The position numbers and the translations under genes are program-made. Source: Euborellia annulipes (Eukaryota; Arthropoda; Insecta; Dermaptera; Anisolabididae). From it: a stretch of DNA of 64,000 nt. The DNA is taken from positions 1 through 64,000 of the forward strand of contig JAKCPI010001932.1 in assembly GCA_023213315.1 (NCBI GenBank). The letters are read 5' to 3'. The notes beneath the pieces were generated by a model that was given only the letters and a program-made list of their open reading frames with translations, had not been told where the DNA came from and did no database searches. Positions 34,256 through 49,309 of the stretch are shown in pieces. Each line of letters starts with the position of its first letter. Position 1 is the first letter of the stretch.

Positions 34256-34559
34256 AGTAAAACAAATGTAAAATTTTTTTTAAAAATAAATTTATACATA
34301 TCAGCGTTTTTTCCACTTTTTTCAAAATAGATCAAAAAACAATATTCCAAAAAATAACCCCCCTCCCCTAAATGAAATGAGATTTACGCGAGAATTTTTA
34401 CTTCAAAAAATGAATATTATTTTAAAAAGTAAATCTTTCCAAACCTTCTCCCGAGCTACTTTATTTTATAAAGAAAAGAAAAAATAAATTTTTAAATATA
34501 AGTTTGCCTTAAAAAAAAAAAGACTATTTTATATGGTATTCTCGTGTAAAAAAATTCAC

Positions 34560-34631
34560 GGGCCTGTCCGGGATTTGAACCCGGGACCTCTCGCACCCGA
34601 AGCGAGAATCATACCCCTAGACCAACAGGCC
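34560..34631 (-). tRNA. tRNA-Pro (CGG)
   Basis: A 72-nt cloverleaf is visible on the minus strand: acceptor ggcctgt pairs with acaggcc, the D-arm contains gtctaggggtatgat, the anticodon stem ctcgc/gcgag encloses loop ttcgggt (anticodon CGG), and the T-arm is ccggg-ttcaaat-cccgg. The downstream minus strand has a T-run within 10 nt, the Pol III terminator. Unlike the SINE heads nearby, all stems are perfect and no SINE body follows. Confidence 0.95.
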
Positions 34632-35235
34632 TGTTCTTTAAACATTTCCTAAGTTAGACAATTTAAACTAATTGCCCTATTTTGAACTAAAATAACTAGA
34701 TATTTTCGAATAAATTAGTAAGCGTATATATGCCTATTTTCTTTTTAGATTAGACAAAACGAAATTTTACTAATTGAACTTGTTTTCTATGAAAATTATT
34801 TTGACAAAAAAATTTCTCTCTATATATTATTAACTATCTATGAATATTATTTTATACCAAATGGTAACAAATTTCTATTTATTCGGACAATAATAAAATA
34901 TAAAAAAATTTTCAATTTATTTGAAATTTTATTTTTATATTGGCAATAATGCAAAATTCTCTTATATGACTAATTTCACTGCATAGTATCTTAACGGTCA
35001 TAAATGAACGCTTTTTAAATTTAAAACTCCATTTCCATCCATCATAGATAATCCATCGTTTCAAGGAAAATCGATTCTTAAATACCGAATTACAATATCT
35101 AAATAAAGAAATATTAAATATTTTAGTTTTTAAACTTTTATAGCCCTTTTTCCCTTAGCATAGAGGTAAGTGCATTAATATTTCCTTGACATTCATATGA
35201 GAGACAACAATTAATTATTTGTATTCTTTTATTAG

Positions 35236-38200
35236 ATGTCCCAATTTTCTTTTCAAAAAGAATTAAAAAATTGTGTTCGAATGGATGAACCTTTGACGAA
35301 AGGACCGATTCCTAAATGGCAAAAGAAAACCATGGAATTATCTAATACAAGGTAAATTAATAAAATTTTCTGTGTGAGTAATTCATAATTAAAAAAAAAA
35401 AATTCTTATCACTTCTTATCTAAAAATAGTTTGAAAATAAAGAAAGAATTGAAATTTGCTCCAGGAACATTTAAAATTTAATAATTTCTTGTTTTTGGCA
35501 ATAACATTTTTTCGCATATTCTCTTTTAATTCATTTATTTTTATTTAATCTTCTGTACTTAAGCGAGTTGATTAATTTTAATAACTTTGATAAATTATAA
35601 AGAAACAAATAAAATTTAGCCTGTACTTGTCTGATGTGAGTTTCCCTGCTCAAATTCTTCATTAGTTCTCCAAATTACATATTGCCCAAATCATTTCTTT
35701 TTGAAATATAAATAGAATGGAGCCGAACTGGATCATGACCACAAAAAGGCGAATTTGAGCCTTAAAGAAAAATAAATTAATTTTTATTTTACTTACCTGT
35801 AATTCATCAAAATAACAAATTGTTATGTATTATTTCATATATAGTAGTATAATATAGACCTAATTTAGTATTCATAACATTACAGATTTTGAAAAATAAC
35901 TCTGAAAACTTCTTTAGCCAAATGCACACTTTTAATCAACTGGACTACCTCTTTCACCCAAAGATAAATTTTAAATTTTCAATAAAATAGAATTTATCTC
36001 AATAAAAACTAACGTATTAAATTCCTTTTAATATTAAAATTTATTATTTTATTAAATAAATAAAATATTTTCTTTTTACACTCATACACTGTTGCTACTA
36101 GAAATAATTGGGAGTTTAGATATCTTCCATAAAATTAAATATTCTAAAGAATGTCAGCAAAAAAAAATGAGAGGTAACGATAAAATAGCTAATTATTTCC
36201 CAGTACATGAGTGTAATTTATAAAGTTATAATAAATATGCTTTTTGAAATATCCATCTTTACTAATTCATTATTTTAACAATAACATGATTTATTTTTTC
36301 CTTCAATCTTATAATTTTATATTATTTTTTTTTTTATAATTTTAGTGCTAATCAATCGTTAAATTCTTCTTCAAGAATTAAACATAAAACTCCAAGTAAA
36401 CGAGGTGAAAACGCAAATCCTCATTCTAGAAAAACGCCATCGAAAACGCCTAAAAAATCTCCTGGTCCTATTGGAGGTGATCGATTTATCCCAAATAGAG
36501 CCGCAGATGGATTTGAACGCTCGTCCTATAAGGTAATTTACAATTTCCTTTCAGTTATTCCAATTCTAATTGTATTTGATTTAAATCCTTTTTTTTATTT
36601 ATTTATTTTTTATAAGATGGGGCCTTTTTATTTTCTATATATATATATATATATTTCTTCCTCTTTATTTTTGACCTTTTGGTGTTAGCATAAGAATATT
36701 TTAAGAACAAAGCAATATAAAAAAGTAATTTATTTAATTTAATTATTTAATTTATGTTCACTGTTGACTAAAGGGTTTAAAAGTAATTATGAGGTCGTTC
36801 ATCTTATAAATTAATATTTTTAGAAAATAAGCTTAAGAAGATCAATAATTTTAAAACAGCATGTTAAAATGGAAATAAAAAAAAAAACACAGTTTGATTG
36901 CCATCACATCTCCAATTTTAGGATATCGAATCATTCACTATTCACTCCCAGAGATTCTATTTTTAATATATTTTATAATAATAACACCCTTAGTCGTCAG
37001 TAATGAGGGGATCAACGATACATTGCATTCCCCCGAGGATTTCCCAGGAGATAGCATAGAAGCAATCAAAAATCATATTATATTATATTTATTTAAAAAA
37101 TATATAATGATAAATTCTATGAAATATCATTGGCGATGGAGTCAGAAAAATAACAAGACGTGTGCGGTCGAATTTTCTTATTTAGATATATGTATATATC
37201 TCGCCCTCACGGCTTACGTTTCGGCCTGAGGTTGAGGGCGTCTTCAAAGCCGTCGGACAATAATGTGTGGGAATTTGTAAAAACAGCGACAATATGTCAG
37301 CATGTGTCTGCTCACAGCAAAACATAAATATTTTCTTTTACTCATTTTGGTTCCTTTCAGCATGTTGTTGCTGTTTTTACAAATTTCTACACATTTTCAT
37401 TTCACCATTAAGCCGCAGTTCTTCATCAAATGAAATATCAATTTACTTATAAAACAATGTTTTGAGAAAAAGATCTTAAAAACAAATCTTGTATTTGTTT
37501 CCTCTCCCCTGAAAAAAAAAATATTTCGACTTGCTAGAGCGTTGGTTGAAAAAATTGCATCTTTTTCAAACAAAGCTGTACTTAGTTAATATTGATTATA
37601 TGAATTGTAGAAATTAGGAAGATTAATTATATGTTTTTAAATATATCTTCATATATGTTTTAATTTTTAGATTCAAAGTTCGCTGGATACTTTGTCTTTG
37701 AATGATGGAAATGGAGATGACAACGTACGAGATTTCCAATCTTCTGAATCTTATCGAGCCATGTCTGAAAATCTTTACGGTACCTCCAATGATCCTTCTC
37801 AATGTAGAGTGTTATCGTTTCAACATAAAGCTCCAAGTGCTCCCGATGGCCATCAGAATCCACTAAAAGTTGTATATTCACATAGCAAAACTCCTTCATC
37901 AGCAGCCAGAGGAGTGAATAGACATATTCCATCAGCACCAGATCGAATTCTCGATGCGCCTGATATCAAAGATGATTATTACCTTAATCTTTTAGATTGG
38001 AGTGAACAAAACGTCCTTGCTGTCGCACTTGATAAAACTTTGTATTTATGGGATGCAGGAACCGGATCTATTAAACAAGTAAGTTTAATGTAGATATAAT
38101 AATATTTTATGTTTTATTAATATTTAACTATTTTTTTTTTTTTAGTTGTTGACTCTTGAAGGTTCAAATTATGTCTGTTCCGTGAATTGGGGCGGTGGAG

Positions 38201-41200
38201 GCAATTACCTTGCTGTTGGTACTTTTGAAGGTTGTACCGAACTCTGGGATCCTTTTGTACCGAAACTTTTAAGAATTCTACCAGGAGAGGAAGGAGGTCG
38301 ATGCGCTTCACTTTCATGGAATGAACATTTACTTAGTGTGGGTCAACGATCTGGACGTATCGCTCATCATGATGTTCGAAGTCGAGAACATTTAATTAGT
38401 ACTTCTCAAGTACACTCACAGGTATCTACTTTTTTTTTTGTGCATAAGGTCGAAGACCTCTAATGACCAGTGGTCACATGCACACCAGGAAGAAAATAAA
38501 AACAAAAGGCGAACTCAACTGCGGGAACTGAGAAGATGCCTGTTGAGATTAGACTTGAAAGTCTGAAGATTGTGGGTTTTGGGGAAGATAGACAGAGGAA
38601 GCTTGTTCCAATCACGGGAGGTCATGGGGACAAAGGAAGATTGGAATTGACTAGTTCTGTTATCGTGATCTGTACAGCATAGGGATGCTGAGACGATGCC
38701 TCCCTTGTGTTGCGTGTATATGTTGCTTTGGGTGGGATAATTGATTTTAATTCGGCCAGAGCATTGACCATGAATACGTAGAAGAGAGATAGTGCAGACA
38801 CGCTTCTTCTATGATCTAGTGACTGTAGGGATGCGGTGAGGGTAGAATCATCTAGCAGTCTAATTGCACACCTCTATATGGCGTCCAAGGAGGAGAGAGC
38901 GTCTTTCGACACCCCTCCAAAGATGGGAACCATATTCAAGACACGGCCGAATTTGGGCTTTATAAAGGGTTAGGAGTTGTTGGGAGGAAAAGTAACGCTT
39001 CGTTTTGAATAGGAAACCCAATTTCCTTGCGGTAGATTTAACCACAGAAGAGATGTGGTTGCTCCAGGAGAGATCAGATGTAATTGTCACTCCCAGAACA
39101 GAAAACAAATCTTTGAACTTGAAACTATTATTGCTGTAAATAAGGGGAGATCAAATTCTAATTTTTGTCTTCTAAATTAGACAACATTGGGTTTTTTTGG
39201 GAATTGAATTTTACTTGATTGGGGTTTGCCCAATTCTCCAAAAGACCAAGATCATCATTAATGCCCCCAGGCAACTCGTGGAGGAGGATTCACCAGTTCT
39301 GACTGAGTGCAGGGTACTGTCATCAGCAAAGCAATGTTTTGGGTTGGAGGTTACTTCCATGAGGTCATTAATGTACATAAGGAATAAGGTGGGAGAGAGG
39401 ACATAACCCCGAGGGGACACCTGCGTTGATTGAATGCGGAATAGAAGACACCCCGTCGACTACAACCGAGATTTTTCGCTCAGCCAGAAAGCTCTTGATT
39501 CACTGTTGTCATTGATATACATTGGCAACAGAAAAAATCTTTAGATACAAATAAGATTAATAAAGAATTTTCTTTATTTTTTAGGAAGTATGTGGATTAC
39601 GTTGGTCTCCGAATGGACGATATCTGGCTTCTGGAGGAAATGATAATGTGCTTAATATCTGGGGCCAAACAGAAGGAGCTCTCCATGCCACATCCACTCC
39701 ATTACATTCTCTTACAGCTCATCAGGTATTTAATTATTACTTGTTAAACTAATTTTAATTTTATATTAAAGAATAGACTTTCAATGTAGCTAAAATTAGA
39801 AAGATTAATCTCTCTCTTCATTCATTAGTGCCAGTTTAATTTTCTCAAAACAAGAGAAAATGAACTTATACCACTTTCAAAATAAACGATCCATATATAA
39901 ATATAAATAATCAAGATGATGATAAATTTAAAATTTTTCTAAAGGCTGCTGTAAAAGCGTTGGCATGGTGTCCCTGGCGTCCAAATCTTCTAGCTTCTGG
40001 TGGAGGAACTGCTGATCGTCACATTCGATTTTGGAATAGTTCATCTGGAGAGTGTTTGTCGGCAATAGATACCAAGTCACAAGTGTGCTCGCTTGCTTGG
40101 TCGTCAAATTATAAGGAACTCATCTCTGGTCACGGATATGCTAATTTCCAATTGAGCATTTGGAAATATCCCTCACTTACTAAAGTTACCGATCTTACTG
40201 GTAAGTCAACTTTTTAATGATCATACTATTATCTTTGCGCCATATAAGGGAAATTTTTTAAAGAATTCTGTCTATTTAAATTAAATATAAAAAAGTGTAA
40301 ACAATGAATCAAAAACTAGACCTCTGGCTTGGTGTAGGGGTTAGCGTGCTGGCCTTGTATACCAAGGGTCGCGGGTTCGGATCCCAGGCAGTCCGATGAT
40401 TTTATTTAACCCATTTGGATACCAAATGGCTTAAATAAGAATGCCTGGACCACATTAATATATATTATTAATATAACGGTTATCGTCAAAGTCTTATATG
40501 GCCTAAGTTGCCGAAAAGACTGTGTGAATGGGAAAAAAGTGTGAGTGTTTTTAAAATAAAAAAAAAAATTAAGAATCAACAACTGATGATGGCACAATAA
40601 AGTTGAAACGTCAACTATAAGCAATCAAAGACTTTGTTTTTGGCTGCTCCTGTTTCATTTATTAATAAGCTACAGACACTTTCTTCAAATGCATATTATA
40701 AAAATTCAGAAAAATCTTTCTAAGTTTAAGTTTTAACTAAAAAGTTAATAGTGAAGTTCGTGATTGGCGACCGAAACGTCGACAATTAATAATTATTAAT
40801 TTTTATTAATTAATTAATTTATAAATAAATAAAATTAGAGCTGAGTAGATCTTGTTCAAAGGAGGAAAGAAAAGAGCGATTGCACAACTACGAAATAAAC
40901 CTAGTTGTTATAACGTAGCTGCAATCGCTCTTTTTTTCTTCCTTACTAAAATTAAATACAAGTAAGATTTAAACTTTCGACCGTTGGTTCTCGTTGAAAC
41001 ATTTTGTAAATTAAAATTAAATATACAAATTAAACACTGGGTTATTTGTTTCAAAGGTTTTATTAATTAAAAAATTAACACTTGATACGTATTTCGACAA
41101 TTCCATGTCATCATCAGAAGTGATTACATTCTAATACATGAAAGTAGATATAGCATGTAATATATATACATCAGAGACAAGTTTTTTATTTAATGTCCTT

Positions 41201-41642
41201 GGCTGCTACGTCTTCTGTATTCAATTTGAAGTCTACAGCCACTTTTCTTCGCTATATAATTGGTTAAATTTTTTTTTTTTTTAAGAACCCTTTATTATTA
41301 TAATATATTTTTTTGGAACAAAAGGCTCATAAAAATTTTTTGAAATTAGAGGTTTCGAAATTTTGTGACTCGAAAATACCCTATTCGCAACAATACTTGT
41401 TTAAAATAAAATAGTCTCCAGTCCTTTTCTTAAAATAATTTCTTTCTTTCTCAGGACACACTTCCCGAGTTCTCCACCTGGCAATGTCCCCTGATGGTTC
41501 ATCAATTATGTCAGCTGGTGCAGATGAATCTCTTCGACTCTGGCGATGTTTCTCAGTAGACACTTCACGAAAGATGAAAGATAAAACGTCTGGCCCCTCA
41601 GGACCAGCTGTTACCAGCATCTTTAAACAAGGAATCCGATAA
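35236..41642 (+). CDS. CDC20: CDC20 / fizzy, anaphase-promoting complex activator
   Basis: Seven coding exons: 35236-35351, 36346-36532, 37671-38078, 38146-38421, 39585-39725, 39945-40200 and 41455-41642; phases agree throughout and give about 523 residues. CDC20 recruits substrates such as securin and cyclin B to the APC/C and is the target of the spindle checkpoint. Visible are [10 protein letters not shown], the C-box DRFIPNR, KVVYS in the Mad2-binding position, [20 protein letters not shown] before the propeller, seven WD40 blades (for example [23 protein letters not shown]) and the C-terminal Ile-Arg tail that docks on APC3. An upstream donor (catagag followed by gtaagt, about 35166) suggests a short 5' UTR exon. 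IPSAPD and the [10 protein letters not shown] region fit CDC20 rather than FZR1. Nothing is broken. Confidence 0.96.
37190..37400. repeat. Palindromic repeat in CDC20 intron 2
   Basis: The arms atgtgtgggaatttgtaaaaacagc (in part) and their inverse near 37370-37395 surround other sequence. Just upstream is a stem module with cgtttcggcc (about 37215-37250) like that at 15540 and 53210. Confidence 0.65.
38450..39530 (-). mobile_element. Jockey-like LINE reverse transcriptase relic in CDC20 intron 4
   Basis: On the minus strand two interrupted frames are recognisable: [15 protein letters not shown] and [10 protein letters not shown] (the FADD catalytic core of reverse transcriptase), then [15 protein letters not shown] and [17 protein letters not shown] downstream. 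The frame is broken by indels, so it is dead. It lies antisense in the intron. Confidence 0.88.
40325..40570 (+). mobile_element. tRNA-derived SINE S1 in CDC20 intron 6
   Basis: The head ggcttggtgtaggggttagc, the B-box gggttcggatccc, the shared body and an A-rich tail are all present; this is a near-complete copy. Confidence 0.9.
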
Positions 41643-41904
41643 TTATTTTATATTTATTTATTATTTATTAATTTTTTTTTTTAGACAAGTCAATATTTTT
41701 GATATTAATATGTATTTTATGAATCTTTATTTTGTATAATCGATGTTATTCTTATAAGACGCTTTAATAAAAGATTCAATAAAAATAATTTTAATATAAA
41801 ATCACCGTTTTATTTTAATTCAAAAAGTAGAATTGTCGAATTATAAAACTTTTTTATATATCAATAATTTTTTTAACAAGACATGTGAGTGTTTTTTATT
41901 GATG

Positions 41905-41970
41905 AGGCCAAACATCCCATGGCCCCCGGGAATCGAACCCAGGATCTCCGCCTTTCCGGGGCATAGCATA
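41905..41970 (-). repeat. tRNA-like SINE fragment downstream of CDC20
   Basis: The minus strand contains gggttcgattcccggggg, a B-box and T-arm, but no acceptor stem closes. It is read as a SINE head fragment, not a tRNA. Confidence 0.5.
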
Positions 41971-42270
41971 GCTATCAATAATTTGATTACTCAGTGATGC
42001 CGACGGTTTGGGTCAGAAAGAGATTTGCCCTAAGCAGATTGTTTCATTCTTTCTTTTACAGATTTTTCATTAGTTTTGGTCAAATTTTTAAAATGGTGGA
42101 TTGAAATGCTTATGGACAAATAAGAAAGACATTGATATGTATGAATTGATGATAATCCTATGATAATGATCTTAATCCTCTTTGTTCTTATCCGTACAAA
42201 GACATAAATAAAGTCAATTATATACTATGCCTATTAAAAGAAAACAAGCTATCTTTGTTTCCTTTTATTA

Positions 42271-42790
42271 AGGCGGAATAGAAGCGAAGCTGTGACGCAT
42301 GTTTTTGTCGCCACTTCTATTCCGCCTTAGGGATTATTAAGACATCCTGTTGATAAGAAAATGTTTTTATTTATGTGCGAAACAATGACAAGATAATTAA
42401 TAAGAAGGTTGCTTGATTGTTGAGATTACTTGTCGAGGATAGTGGTTGTAAGAAAAAAAAAATTTGCTGTTTTTTAGAATACTTAATTAAGGCTCATGAT
42501 TAAGTATTCTATTTAAAAAAAAACAGTAATTTTTTTTCTTTCCAAAAAGTCTTACAACCGCTATTCTCGACAAATAATCTCAACAATCAAGCAACCTTCT
42601 TATTTTTATTTATATTGATATATGTATATGAGGGACAATATTAAAGCACGCCCATGCGTTTACTTGTGTGATTTTTTCAATTTTTTTTTTTTAAATAAGA
42701 AAATTTTTTATTGAAAACTTTATTTAAAATATTGACTTCCACCTTCTTCTAAAAAAAAACAATGAAATAATCACATAACAAAAAGCATAG
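42271..42790. repeat. Cluster of three hairpin repeats
   Basis: (1) 42271-42327: aaggcggaatagaag and its inverse with a short loop. (2) 42400-42605: aataagaaggttgcttgatt and its inverse about 165 bp on, with further internal pairing (agaatacttaatta). (3) 42630-42790: gagggacaatattaa and a tgaaataatcac arm, related to 13630-13840. All are MITE-like with no coding content. Confidence 0.7.
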
Positions 42791-43683
42791 GAGGTGTTGA
42801 CTGCTTGAAATAAACTATGGTTATTTTTCAAAATTTTAATTTCATATTTGGATATTTTATACACATGAGAGAATCCTAAGTAAATGTCCACATCTTCTGA
42901 GTATGTGGATGGCGACCACGAGCTACCCGAGCTGGGCCTGGCAGGCCTTTTGTTCTTTACATTTCTGTCCCTTCTTTCTATATTTTCAACAGGCGTCAGA
43001 CCGTGCGACCGGCCGGCCTGTTCTATTCCTTTCAGTCGCAAAAACCCCATTCCGCCGACCCCGCAATGCGGGAATAAGGCCAGGAAAGAAGAGAATCCTA
43101 AGTAAATACAAAATATCATAAGAATTGGGGAAAAAAAAATGTGTAAAAAGTTCCAATTTATATATTATATATATAATTTCTTATTTTTATTAATAATATA
43201 TAAAACAGTCAATGGTAACTCTACTTTTTATTAAAATCTTTTGAACAAGACATTTTTTTTAAATAAAAAATCCCGCATGAGGGTTGGTATATGTGTGTGT
43301 GTGTGTGGGAGGGCGTTGCCATTATTGATTTAAGTGTAACTGACAGCTTCAACCTTACGACTTTACTTATGCTTTATCCTTATTGGAAATATATTTTCAA
43401 AATTTGTATTCTCTTTGGATTGTATAGATTAGTGTTTTTTTTTAATTTTGAATTTTCACTTGAACCATCTAAATCATGGTAAATTAAAATAAAAATTAGA
43501 TTAATTTCTAAATTAAGAATAGCTTATATTCTATTAAAATTAGTGAACTTTAATTTATTTCTATTGACGGGTTTTATTGGATAATATTTTAAAAACTTAA
43601 AAAATAAACTATTATTTTAGTGTTCTTCTTTCCTGACAATTTGTGAACCACGGAAAAAATGTTTTATTTATTTTCATGATTTT
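42791..43683. other. Intergenic DNA before CMAS
   Basis: I see no gene. A GC-rich block at 42885-43090 contains overlapping open frames on both strands without splice or motif support, and a TG microsatellite lies near 43290-43310. Confidence 0.4.
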
Positions 43684-43912
43684 ATGTACAACCTGTAAAT
43701 AATGTAATTATAGTAGAGTCATTCTGGGAAGCCTAAACAAACAAGAGAGGCAATGGATGAATTCTTAGTTATACCCAGAATTATTCTCTAGAGCAAATAA
43801 ATTTCTTTCTTATATGATTCTTACAGTTGATTCCTTTTTTTTAATAAATTCATTTATCTCCCTGTTTTTATTAAAATTTTTATGGAATTTTTTAATTTTG
43901 TCGGCTGTGATT

Positions 43913-44194
43913 CATGGGCGTACCCAGGATCAAATCTAGGGGGGGCGGCTGGTCAGATCATGGTCGTCCAGGGGGGCAGATCATGGTCGTCCAGATTGTG
44001 ACATAGCTATTTTTTATATAGAGGGTTAAAGCCTTCGAATTAAAGGCCTAAAAACCTTCGAGTCCTAACAAAAAGAATCATTCCCCGTCGCCAACCACCA
44101 ATTTTGTTTCGTTTCATCACTTTATAAACATTTAATTTTTTTTTGTTGCTTCTAGGGGGGCAGCTGCCCCCTGCCCTCACTGGGTACGCCCATG
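43913..44194. mobile_element. hAT MITE, 282 bp
   Basis: Exact 15-bp inverted termini catgggcgtacccag and ctgggtacgcccatg. Exact 8-bp duplication ctgtgatt (43905-43912 and 44195-44202). Interior relatives occur at 52883-53128 (shared aattaaatgtttataaagtg in inverse). Confidence 0.95.
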
Positions 44195-44359
44195 CTGTGA
44201 TTAGTAGGAGGCTTGGTGGGGGGGTTTCAGAGAAGATTTATGGGCTTAGCAAAATGGCACATTGTTTTCATTATAATTTTTAACTGAATCAGGTCTGATT
44301 TATCTGAAATAAATAAATAAATAAGAATAAATTTATTCCGATTTCGTATAATAAAATAA

Positions 44360-46360
<2,001 letters not shown>

Positions 46361-46579
46361 TTTTTACTAAACGAAAAAATCAATCTTAAAATTGTACATT
46401 CTTAAACTACATTTATATAAAGGGGGCGAAAATCTATGTTAAAAACCATCAACAATCTTTAATTTTTAAAGAATTTCAAATAAATAATATAATAATATTA
46501 TCTTCTTTTAACTTTAATATCTATAATTAAGAAATTATATACATAATATATAAGATAATTATATATAATTTAAATAAAT

Positions 46580-46690
46580 AGCCGAATGCCGTGCTGTGGT
46601 CCAGGGGTAAATTAGGGCACACTGAATACAAATCGGTGGATCCGTGGGTCAACTCCCGGCGGCACACCCTAACTTTTATCGGCTATTTAA
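46580..46690 (+). repeat. tRNA-derived SINE-like repeat
   Basis: A short element with tgtggtccaggggtaaatta (A-box-like) and gggtcaactcccgg (B-box-like) is bounded by inverted aatagccga and tcggctatt. It does not form a proper cloverleaf. Confidence 0.5.
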
Positions 46691-46965
46691 GGTGCGCGTC
46701 TCGAGGTGCTGATTTTGAAAAAAATTCTTTTGCCTTTAATTCATTTTGAATCTTCTTCAACAACTAAGGCATGGAAACTAAAAATTTTATATCATATATT
46801 TTACAATTTTTCTTATTAACAGTTAATTTTCGAGACAAAATTTTTGTGAAATTTAATTTCCCATACTCCATTCTTTCCCTTTCCCTCTTGATAAAATCTT
46901 AAAAGCTCATTTTGGAAGGATTTTTTCAAACATGAGAATGACTATAAAAAATCAAGCGCTCCAAT

Positions 46966-47165
46966 TTGTGTGTCGGCCATAAGCGATCGGATATTTTTGA
47001 CAGGCCAAACCCGCGGATCCCGGGCTGTCGGTCGCCCCCTAACGTGCAGGCCGAGCCTGTCAAATCCACCCGCGGGCTTGGGAGTAAACCCGCGGATTTT
47101 TTTTATTTATCCGCGGATCCAGGCCTTTCATGCAGGCTAGAGCGACAGGCCTCGGCCGATAATTG
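46966..47165. repeat. GC-rich compound inverted repeat at the MADF 3' end
   Basis: Multiple copies of cccgcgg, ggatcc and gacaggcc in both orientations lie between tcggccata and tcggccgata. It overlaps the last codons of the gene on the minus strand, so the annotated C-terminus there may be repeat-derived. Confidence 0.6.
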
Positions 47166-49150
47166 TTGGAAGCAAAGATTTGTGTCAACTATTTCAATGT
47201 CATCAGTCAGCTGCTTTTTAAGCCCTTTAATTATAACTTTTTGAATTAAAGCCTCTGCCATTATTTGCTGATCGTCGTCCATTTTTCTTAGTTTTTCAGC
47301 AACGTAAGTGCCTAGGGCACTACAGTCATCTGTGCTTGAAGAAGGAGCACTGATCGTTTCAGTACAAGTTTTCATGAAGCTTGACAGATCTTTTTCTACT
47401 TCGTTTTTCCGCCGTTTCTTGAGTTTGAGTTCTTTGAGAAACTGCAAAACAAAGAAGAAACGTTGTAATTAAATTTTAAAATGATTTTTTTTTCAGATGT
47501 CACAAACAACAGAAGAATGGAAGCATGAAGCTCTTCAATCCAAGTGGGGGAAGTATTGATGGAAGTCAAATCAAAGGGGGGGGGGTGGAGCGTTGTATTA
47601 TAAATATAATTATAATTAATTTTATAGCATCGTTTTAATGGCTATTCAATGCTCAATACGAATTTGGCAAAAAAGGAAGGCTGTCAGACGGTGGTGGTAT
47701 CGAGGCTACGCTAGAGGGAGATTAAATTTACCTACAAATAAAGAAAACGAACAAAGGATAAATTTTGTATTTATAGGTGATGAAGTACGGAAATATTCTT
47801 GATGAAGTTCTCCATTTTTTCGTTATTTTGTTTAAAGTTATGGGAAGAGTAAAAATAATTCAATTTTCGAGAGATAAAATAAATGTTTTTTTTTTTTCAT
47901 AAGGCGGGTCTCGAAAAATTTTAAAACCTAGTACTGGGCCGCGGGCAAAGTTTGGGAAACGCTGATATAATAAACCAGAGATATATATAATCTTTTATAT
48001 ATAATATAATATATTATATATATTCATTAAATTAAACATGTCTACGCATCCCTAAAAAAAAAAAGAAAAAATTTTCATAATATATTTTTCTAGACAAACA
48101 ACTATTAAATGAAGGGACACAAAAAACAGAAACAAATTGTAAGTTAATATACAGTATTTTTTTTTTTTTTTTAATTTAAAATAAATAAATTTACTTACTA
48201 TTTGCTTGACGTTTTTCTGCCACTTCAATTCAATCAACTTTTAAATCTATTTATATTTAATAAAATAGATAATAATCTTAATAATGGTTTATTTAATTAA
48301 TAAACAAATTTATCAATAATTTAATTTGGGCTAATATTTTAATTTAATATATTAATAAATGTAACAGTTAAAATATATTTATTTAAAATCATAGTGAATT
48401 TTGACAGTAGATATATTTTGAAAATTCGAGGTTATGTTCGAAACCTTAATATGTCAATTATAACATTATGCAGACATCAAAATCTTCACCTCCGATCAGC
48501 TCCATCCACACACCAAATAGCAATTTATAGCGAATAAAATGATCGAAATTGAGATAATACCGCCATCTTGTAGGGAATTTTTTTATAAATCGCTATTTAC
48601 TCTGTGCGCTTGGTTCCCTCGTGTATAACATCTTCCATATTCATGTTACTAACCTGTTTCCTTTCTTCCTTTAATAGTTCTTCATCTTCTTTTTCAGCCT
48701 CGGATCCTTCGCTTTCGCCAATAATTGAACTCTTTAAGGGTGAAATAGACTTTAATGGACGTTCTTGGTCTTGTGTAAATGCTAACAATTTGAAGTACCT
48801 GTAAAATGTTGAAAAATTAAATTTAAAAGATATGTTGATGTATGTCTTTAACAAAAAAATTTAACTTACCATATTGATGGTTCATAGAAGTCGTCTAAAC
48901 ACTCAGCAGTTCTTTCAGAAGCTTTTATCTTCTTTATTTCTTTTCTATAATTGCATCTAAGGTTCTGCCATTTATTTTTGATGGCAGTTTCGTCCAGGTC
49001 AGGGTAATCTGGTTTTAAAGCACGGAGGATTTCTTTTAATGCTTTCTGTTTAATGTGTTTATTGGTGTAATGCTCGTGGTTTAACCTCCACAAGCAAGGC
49101 CTGGCCTTATACATTGAAATTAACTTTTCTATATCTTCTTTTTTCATCAT
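47103..49150 (-). CDS. MADF domain protein with BESS-like C-terminal helix
   Basis: Minus-strand exons 49150-48870, 48798-48654 and 47441-47103 join in phase to about 254 residues. The first exon and the start of the second form a MADF (Myb/SANT-like) DNA-binding domain: LISMYKARPCLWRLNHEHYT, IKNKWQNLRCNYRKEIKKI and the closing PSIWYFKLLAFTQDQ across the splice. An acidic linker follows (ESEGSEAEKEDEELLKEE), then a basic KLKKRRK segment and LGTYVAEKLRKM.DDQQI.AEALI, as in the BESS-like tails of MADF transcription factors. Alternatively, exon 2 reads through to a stop at 48597; that tail overlaps a dispersed repeat, so splicing is preferred. Such genes serve either as host transcription factors or as the accessory gene of PIF/Harbinger transposons; a possible transposase piece on the other strand (47638-47810) hints at the latter. 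Confidence 0.7.
47638..47812 (+). pseudogene. Possible PIF/Harbinger transposase N-terminal fragment
   Basis: A short frame begins MAIQCSIRIWQKRKAVRRWW, resembling the RRRWWV-type start of Harbinger transposases, then stops. No HTH or DDE part follows. It lies within intron 2 of the MADF gene on the opposite strand, an arrangement compatible with a two-gene Harbinger element. Similarity is short and by eye. Confidence 0.3.
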
Positions 49151-49309
49151 TTGTGATAACTGTCAGTTTTAACTGCAGGTCTGAACTGCCAGCCAAATCT
49201 GACCTTGCGCAGGCCGCGCCCACGGGTTTCCAGAAATATCCACCAGGGAACCCACTCGTGTATGGTCGGCTAGCTAGATTTGTATTAGGCGCTTCAGAGT
49301 TTGCCAATC

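Noticed and set aside
37660..37938. Minus-strand frame opposite CDC20 exon 3
   Set aside because: Antisense shadow of a strongly supported exon.
42724..43121. Frames on both strands of a GC-rich block before CMAS
   Set aside because: No domain, no splice signals, overlapping frames on both strands; composition explains it.
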